Assembly (NCBI GenBank): GCA_034096865.1 | Contig: JAWQFJ010017544.1 | Coordinates: 25,001 to 89,000 of the forward strand | DNA from: Theodoxus fluviatilis | Taxonomy: Eukaryota; Mollusca; Gastropoda; Cycloneritida; Neritidae | DNA length: 64,000 nucleotides | Direction of reading: 5' to 3' | Shown: piece after piece, positions 56,835-64,000 of the stretch | Layout of the letters: each line of letters begins with the position of its first letter | Numbering within the stretch: the stretch's first letter is position 1 | Notes under the pieces: generated by a model | Database searches by the model: none | What the model was told of the DNA's origin: nothing | Seen by the model: only the letters and a program-made list of their open reading frames with translations | Made by a program: the position numbers and the translations under genes

Positions 56835-57435
56835 GGAGCATAAAAGGAAACACAATTGAAGGTGGGGTTGGGGATAGGGATGACGCGACTGAAAGTGAGT
56901 CCCTCTCATCCTCTCCCCTGTGGGATATGGGAAAGGGGTAAGAATAGACGCACGACGGTTTGGTTCGGAAAAGCGAAAAGCTAAAGCCTTGTTGTAAATG
57001 GGCGTTGCTTACTCCTACTTTGCCAGTGTTTCCGCTTGCAGCAAATGATTATGTGACTTGCGGCGAGTGTCCTTGGTTCGAAATCGACGTCGATGTACAC
57101 GTCGCCGTTGTGGCGGTTGCTGCATACTGATTGGCTGGTCAGAGCACGGGGGTCGGAGATATATCTTTCACCTCCTGGAAGCGTTGTCCGACATCGATTG
57201 CTTCGGTTCGCAAGTAAAATGCCCACTTATAGAATAACTAGCTAACGTGCAATAATACCGTAATCAAAAGGAGGGTAATAATTTATCTAAGCGTTATATC
57301 GAATACATCAATAGTTCATTTGAATTACTACATTATTAAAATCGAATCGTGGGTCGAGTAATGGTCGATTTTCAGGCCACTGAGAGCCAAGTGATACCAC
57401 ATGGCTTAGGGATTGCAGTGGTTCGGAATGTCAGC

Positions 57436-59030
57436 TCGGGTAGTGACGTATGCATTTCATCACACGGCCTTTACGGCCTATTTGTATGCAGCAGTCCCTG
57501 AACACTCGAGTAGTGACGTATGCATATCATCAAACGGCCTTTACGGCCTATTTGTATGCAGCAGTCCCTGAACACTCGAGTAGTGACGTATGCATTTTAT
57601 CACACGGCCTTTACGGCCTATTTGTATGCAGCAGTCCCTGAACACTCGAGTAGTGACGTATGCATATCATCACACTATTTGTATGCAACAGTCCCTGAAC
57701 ACTCGAGTAGTGACGTATGCATATCATCACACTATTTGTATGCAACAGTCCCTGAACACTCGAGTAGTGACGTATGCATATCATCACACTTTTTGTATGC
57801 AACAGTCCCTGAACACTCGAGTAGTGACGTATGCATATCATCACACTATTTGTATGCAACAGTCCCTGAACACTCGAGTAGTGACGTATGCATATCATCA
57901 CACTATTTGTATGCAACAGTCCCTGAACACTCGAGTAGTGACGTATGCATATCATCACACTTTTTGTATGCAACAGTCCCTGAACACTCGAGTAGTGACG
58001 TATGCATATCATCACACTTTTTGTATGCAACAGTCCCTGAACACTCGAGTAGTGACGTATGCATATCATCACACGGCCTTTACGGCCTATTTGTATGCAA
58101 CAGTCCCTGAACACTCGAGTAGTGACGTATGCATATCATCACACTATTTGTATGCAACAGTCCCTGAACACTCGAGTAGTGACGTATGCATATCATCACA
58201 CGGCCTTTACGGCCTATTTGTATGCAACAGTCCCTGAACACTCGAGTAGTGACGTATGCATATCATCACACGGCCTTTACGGCCTATTTGTATGCAACAG
58301 TCCCTGAACACTCGAGTAGTGACGTATGCATATCATCACACTATTTGTATGCAACAGTCCCTGAACACTCGAGTATTGACGTATGCATATCATCACACGG
58401 CCTTTACGGCCTATTTGTATGCAACAGTCCCTGAACACTCGAGTAGTGACGTATGCATATCATCACACTATTTGTATGCAACAGTCCCTGAACACTCCAG
58501 TAGTGACGTATGCATATCATCACACTATTTGTATGCAACAGTTCCTGAACACTCGACTAGTGACGTATGCATTTCATCACACGGCCTTTACGGCCTGTTT
58601 GTATGCTACAGTCCCTGAACACTCGAGTAGTGACGTATGCATATCATCACACTATTTGTATGCAACAGTCCCTGAACACTCGAGTAGTGACGTATGCATA
58701 TCATCACACGGCCTTTACGGCCTGTTTGTATGCAACAGTCCCTGAACACTCCAGTAGTGACGTATGCATATCATCACACGGCCTTTACGGCCTGTTTGTA
58801 TGCAACAGTCCCTGAACACTCGAGTAGTGACGTATGCATTTTATCACACGGCTTTTATGGCATATTTGTATGCAACAGTCCCTGAACACTCGAGTAGTGA
58901 CGTATGCATATCATCACACGGCCTTTACGGCCTGTTTGTATGCAACAGTTCCTGAACACAAAATGGCGTGAGTCGCTTCAGCCTTCGTTTACATCGGGTA
59001 TTACACGTAATTAGAACACAGCTCCGAGAC
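57436..59030 (+). repeat. 57/70-bp satellite, copy 2 (single block)
   Basis: Same 57-base unit as 42007-43440. Here the long 70-base variant is interspersed among short units and the spacer occurs once at the end, so the array has been rebuilt since the duplication. Confidence 0.95.
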
Positions 59031-59130
59031 ATCGAGACTTGACTTGTTCTTACTCCAGCCAGCTGCGATGATTTTGTGGTCAATGGCCTTACATGGCCTA
59101 CAAAGCCTGACAGGCCATAAACCTCCATTC
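59031..59130 (+). mobile_element. SINE 3' part, copy 2
   Basis: Counterpart of 43446-43545. Confidence 0.7.
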
Positions 59131-60619
59131 ATCAGGGTCTTGTCACTCGTCCTATTTGTTGCCTTTGAATAAGTACCATTGACACAACTCTTCCTTTGGG
59201 GACGGCTTTTGTTTGGGCATTCTCATCAAGGATGCTGCCACTCAAGCAAACGGTTATGTTCATGTGTGAATGAATTACGTAAAATGAAACTTTTTGGTGA
59301 ATATCGAACCAAACCAAGCATTTGTGGGAGCGCTACTCGCAAGCAACGGTTTTAAGAAAGCCTTGCAATGTTCTGCGGCGTGGTTCTGAACACTTCCTCT
59401 CTGAAAAGATCTCTCATTTCCAAGGAAGGTGCATGAAAATCCCCTTGTTTTTCTCATCGCTGATGAAATGGAGAGCCTTGTTGCGGAGGTTAAGTAGTAA
59501 ATTACAAAAGCTGGCCACGATGTTGACCTTTGTGAGGTCGTGGCTGCATTTGCCTTATCCGCAATTGCTGCTGCATTCCATGCGTATGTCTCCACCGAGC
59601 AGTCTGGAGGTGCGCCCCGGGGAATGGGGACGCGCAGCTCAGTGCCCCACGCAGGATGATGACCCTCAGGAGCGTAGGCCGCACGGCCCTCATTGACATT
59701 ATGCTTCACTCAACCCACCCGCCAAAAAGCGCCTCCACATGCGGCAATCCTGCTCGGAAATGAAAGGATGTAGAAGACTGAGTTGATTTCCATATCATAA
59801 CTGAGGGTGAGGAACTCCCATTGATGTCAAATGCAGACAGGACGCCACGGCCGCGCCGCGCTGAGGGCTGCTACGTCACCTCCACAGCCCTGCTCGGCGC
59901 CGAATGAGGCGACCCCGGGCAAGTCGAGAACAGATGGAGGCAATCCGTAATTGCTATGTCTGGAAACGTCCCAAGGTAATCCAGCACAGTGAAGTCTGGG
60001 AGTCTTCGAGGTCAATCCTGTTATGGAAACCAGCAAGCATGGTAATGTGTTGTCTTTCGGCACCATGTTACGCAAGATTGATTCTATGCTGTAGGTTTAT
60101 TGCAAACGATGTTGTCAATATATAAATTCGTGACCGACCACCACATAACACAGAATTAGCTGTCTTTTCGTATTACTTTGATATGAGTATGAACACTGTA
60201 GGATCAGATTGTAGAAGTTATGCTTATTTGACGATAGGACTTGTGCTAGCGGCAATATTTAAAAAATGACATCGGAAGTGTTCAACACATGTCGATATAA
60301 CGGAGACAAAACAAGAAATAGCTTATTTTCAAGCGTTTAGACGCAATTTGCAAGCACATTGTTCGGGTGAATGAAAGTTATGTGTCCCTGGCGTGCATGG
60401 ACCTCATGCACGCGGCGGCCATGTTAGTTTCAAAGCGAGGCCTGCACAGCACGCGGTTTCATCTCCACTCGCATTCTGTGTCACAGAGACTGCAAAAATA
60501 ATGTATATATATATACCGTAGCTTTTTTGCCACAACTCACGTATCGTATCTTCTGTCTTTTCCTGGTCACGCAACTGCTGCTTTGTGAGCAAATTCATTC
60601 TCTTGCAGATGCATTCAAC

Positions 60620-60795
60620 GCAAACGTATCGCGTCTCCCCATGCGTTTTGTATGAGGCGAATAACCAGGAAACTCTTGGCTCGACTTGCTTTCATTATAA
60701 CCAGCTATTAGTGATTAATCATTATCATACTGAATCGTCTACTAAGGCCGACAGGCCTTAGAAATTACATTCAATTCAGTATTAATTCATTAATT
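60620..60795 (+). mobile_element. SINE-like copy, counterpart of 45020-45195
   Basis: Same blocks and ATTCA-type end. Confidence 0.6.
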
Positions 60796-61002
60796 TAACA
60801 GGAACAATGCGTCTGTGTCCAGTATGTGTTAGCTCAGACGTTACGATGTATGCAATGATGAGTGGATAATTACGAGTTTACGGATGCTTTTAATACATTA
60901 AAAATATATACTATATATGAAAAGCATATAAGCTTAAATGAAATCAATTCAAATACTTTAGGTGTTCATCACTCGTCACATTTCCGTATGCTAATAGAAC
61001 CA

Positions 61003-61080
61003 CATGTTTAAAGCGTCGAACACTGGGGCTCTGTAGCAGAGAAAGTAGTCATGTTTAAAGCGTCGAACACTGGGGCTCTG
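61003..61080 (+). repeat. 49-bp tandem array, copy 2 (about two units)
   Basis: ATGTTTAAAGCGTCGAACAC and TGGGGCTCTGTAGCAGAG recur twice; about five units fewer than copy 1. Confidence 0.88.
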
Positions 61081-61310
61081 TAGCAGAGTAGGTAGAGCAT
61101 CTGACCTGTAGTCGCTTGCAGTTAATGGGTGCGGCGTTCGAAGCTGCACAGATCCTAGAGTTGCGTCCTACGGTGAGGTGCTTCACCCACATTGCCTCTC
61201 CTACCGAGAAGTAAAACAGTTCACTGGGCGCTGCTTAGCGGCGTCCTGGGGTGAATTTCCCCCAAGAGAGTATCCTCAAAAAGGACAACAATTAAAATAA
61301 TCATTATTAT
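61070..61310 (+). mobile_element. tRNA-derived SINE, copy 2
   Basis: Box A TAGCAGAGTAGG at 61081-61092 and GCGTTCGAAGC at about 61134-61144. Counterpart of 45715-45950. Confidence 0.72.
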
Positions 61311-61363
61311 CTATACAGTGATTTGCGAAACACCGACTACATGTAAGCTGTGTTGATTCATCC

Positions 61364-61769
61364 CATTCTAGTTCACTAGAAACTTCGCCTACCGGCGAGA
61401 GTGTCTCTAACCCAGTTGCCATCACGTGATGGAAGGTTTTCGTCCGATATATGCAAATGGCTGTCACACGAGAGGGATAGCCGATTTGATCCCTGACATA
61501 TGCCGTTAAAGTAGTTCTAAGACTATTTCGCACAAAACTCTTAACTTACTCTTGTTGAGGCAATAAACAAGTGTTTATTCGATAAGATCAAATGTTTGTG
61601 TTGAAATGGAAACAAGTTTTGACATCTGAATGATTTCTGTAAAAAAGTGGCGAAACAAATAGTGTCAGAACGAACTATTTTGGGCGCAATGCTGTAATGC
61701 GAAGCATCAAGTCTATTACGCATTCATTGCGAACTGTTCCAGAGTCACTACTACCGGGTTCACAAAATG
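61364..61769 (-). mobile_element. MITE copy, counterpart of 46011-46417
   Basis: Starts CATTCTAGTTCACTAGAAAC and ends GGGTTCACAAAATG, with the same GATTCATCC / GCTACATCC flanks. Confidence 0.87.
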
Positions 61770-62457
61770 GCTACATCCTGCACAAACACCTTGAATTTTA
61801 GACTGACATCGCGACGAATCTTCTGTATAAAAACTGATCCGATTCGCACTTTGCACCATTCGTGCACATGTGCCACATAGCAGTGTCTAGTACTGGCAGC
61901 CATTCGTTGCGATGTGCACGCCTCGTTCTGAGTTGCCAACATGGCAGCTGTGATTAAGGTCCAATTCTGCAAAACATGTAAATGACTCAGACTGACCACA
62001 ACCACGTATTTCTGCATGTAGTGCTGAATTTCCTCGAGCGAGTTAGGACTGGTTTGGTACTCCTCAGTCATCTACGTTGATGTGTGCCTACTGGAAGTGG
62101 TAGATAGTGGAATATAAATTCAAATTCTGATTTACTTTCATGACTTTGGGCAAGACATAAAAACCGCCGAAAACGGTGCTTAGCTAGCAGACACTACCGG
62201 GAACTTAGTGTTCGAGACACAAAAGTTGGTCAGGTGACATCTATTTCAGGCCGTGTGTGCGGCATGTTTATGTCTGGCCGAGATTTGAACACTTGGGTCT
62301 TGTTTCTGGACACATATATTCCGACTGTCTGTCCCTGTGGGCTCTTTTTCTTCATGAATGGTCGAGAAAGCTGACTGCCAGAACTATCCAGCTAAATGAT
62401 GTCACGTAGTATAAACGCATCTATTGTTTTAAAAACTGTAGCGATTCAAATGAACCT

Positions 62458-62709
62458 TTGATGTATTTCACAAAGAGCTTTGGGAAATCGATACCGTTAT
62501 TTGGTTACAGTGTCTTTGTGTCAGTAAATTTAAAAATGAGCGTTTTGCGTGAGAATCGAAGGTGGACATTTCTCTACTCGCATGACAGAGTTAGAGTACA
62601 GCACGTGGCAGGGTCTTGTGTGTCCTGCACAAAAGCTGCAGTTCATTTTTGCCAGGCATACACTGATGTCGAGTTGTGTCCACTAAAGCACTGGCTTCAC
62701 AGTGAATAA
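62458..62709 (+). pseudogene. Cys/His-rich frame, counterpart of 47106-47351
   Basis: Ends GSCVSCTKAAVHFCQAY, then TDVELCPLKHWLHSE. A two-codon insertion (RV) lies before the Cys block. Same tentative piggyBac-tail reading. Confidence 0.35.
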
Positions 62710-62934
62710 AGATGCCTCCAGTCACGTTGCGACTGCCCTCTCCCCCTCCCCGAGATTAATGGGAGCTCAAGCCGCACATTCTACCTCCTGATTATTGTGC
62801 CTTTCTAAACATCATTCCCGTAAAGAGCAAGCAGTTGGCAGGGAATAAACACGCCAAATGTGATTTTCCCGGTCTTCCACCTTGGCCCGAAAAAGTACCT
62901 GGTTTAGCTTCGGCACAAATAAAAAGTGCGACGT

Positions 62935-63079
62935 GAATGTACATGTGTGTGTGTGCATATGCATGAGTGTGTGCGCGCGTGTGCGTTTGCATGTGTGTGT
63001 GTGTCCGTACACGCAAACGCGTGCGTTTGTATGTGTGTGCGTATGTCAGTGTGTGTGTGGGTGTGTGCGTGCGTATTCG

Positions 63080-63120
<41 letters not shown>

Positions 63121-63291
63121 ATTTTTGCGTTTTCGTTTATATGCATATGTGTGTGTGCGTATGCGCGCGCGCGTGTTTGTGCATGTGCGTGTGTGTGTTT
63201 GTACGTGTGCGTGTATGCATTCCTGTGTGCGTGCGTGTATGTGTGTGTGTGCACGCGCGTGTGTGTGCGTGTGTGTGCGTGTACGTCAGTG

Positions 63292-63326
<35 letters not shown>

Positions 63327-63470
63327 GTGCATGTGTTCGTGTGTGTGTGAGCACATGTATGTCTGTGTGTGTGTGTGCCTACGTGTGTGTGTGTGTTTAT
63401 GCATGCGTGCGTGTATGCGTGTGTGTTTATGTGCGTGTATGTGCACGCTTACGAGCGTACGTGTGTACAG
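62935..63470. repeat. (GT)n-rich microsatellite region, copy 2
   Basis: Counterpart of 47580-48090. Confidence 0.96.
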
Positions 63471-63815
63471 GTACACATAACCGAATGTTCCTGGAAGTCA
63501 ATCGGAAACGTAGTATGAAGAAACTAATGCAATTTCTTTGTGAAATGAAATTTTTCGCCCGACTGAGACCCAAATAGATCCGACTATGTAAAGCTGTTGT
63601 GCAACCGGTCTACAAGGAGGCAGTTATCAATTCAATCAAGACAGGTTTGTGAGCTGCAGGCTGCCTCTGCTTCGGTTGTTCAACTCTGTGATCACAGTAA
63701 CATCTTCACAATGTGGCCCAAGGTACACAACGAAGGGGGAAAAATTCAATCGCTTTGCAGGTCACTACTACCGATCTCCGGACAAAGGAGTGTGATATTT
63801 CCTCCGCGTCAGCTC

Positions 63816-64000
63816 TGTAGCGGCCAAAACAGTAACCTGGCCAAAGCAGTAACCGGAAGTCATCGCAGAGTTATCTGCTCGGCTCTCTCTTTATGCGATT
63901 TACCGCTCCTGCACCTGTTCTTCGCATGGAATATATCCCGACAAACGACGCATTAGTTGCTTTACGAGTTTTTGTGTTTTTGGTGCATTTGTGTCGTTTA
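63816..64000. other. Unique sequence right of the duplication
   Basis: No partner elsewhere in the window and no recognisable gene. Confidence 0.4.

Larger units (their letters stand above)
50577..63815 (+). repeat. Segmental duplication, copy 2 (about 13.2 kb)
   Basis: Collinear with 34445-48441. It lacks the MITE at 36089 and the TIR element at 40447, has a private LINE-tail insertion at 53729-53825, a longer AGG run (56443-56834), a single satellite block and a shorter 49-bp array. Confidence 0.95.

Overview
This window is eukaryotic and non-viral: gene-poor, repeat-dense animal DNA, most likely from a marine mollusc. That identification is an inference from memory. It rests on mollusc-like repeats (a clustered AGGTCA element, a CCTTGGCGGAGG-type terminal-inverted-repeat element, SINEs ending in ATCC runs), very many microsatellites, and an intron-split G-protein-coupled receptor. 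I see no operons, no bacterial genes, no CRISPR array and no standard tRNA or rRNA gene.

Region by region. 1-7 kb is a graveyard of non-LTR retrotransposons (LINEs). It holds a reverse-transcriptase fragment cut by the window edge, and a minus-strand element with an ORF1 that carries a 2A-like motif, followed by an endonuclease domain. It also holds a three-level nest (LINE, then a MITE with a perfect 9-bp target duplication, then a CR1-like LINE 3' end) and a plus-strand endonuclease relic. 7-13 kb is noncoding and includes a 36-copy, 28-bp minisatellite and a 22-bp array. 13.1-14.9 kb carries the best host-gene evidence: two minus-strand exons of a class A GPCR (TM3 to TM4), joined in phase through the ERY arginine codon. 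15-18 kb is SINEs and simple repeats. 18.18-21.84 kb is a 3.66-kb foldback element with ~0.6-kb inverted arms enclosing a MITE and a 36-bp array. 22-24 kb has a 42-bp array and GT tracts. 25.2 and 32.7 kb hold two related minus-strand exon-like segments, one intact and one decayed. 29.9-30.8 kb is a TIR-bounded element packed with nuclear-receptor half-sites.

The right half is dominated by a direct duplication of about 13-14 kb: copy 1 at 34445-48441 and copy 2 at 50577-63815, separated by about 2.1 kb. Comparing the copies shows filled and empty sites, which fix the exact ends of two DNA-transposon-like families and one LINE tail. It also shows tandem arrays that have changed copy number since the duplication: a 57-bp TGACGTA/ATGCATAT satellite, a 49-bp array carrying a pol III box A, and AGG runs.

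Only the GPCR exons, and more weakly the 32.7-kb exon, look like host coding sequence. Long reading frames through the tandem arrays and microsatellites are by-products of repeat periodicity and are not called as genes.
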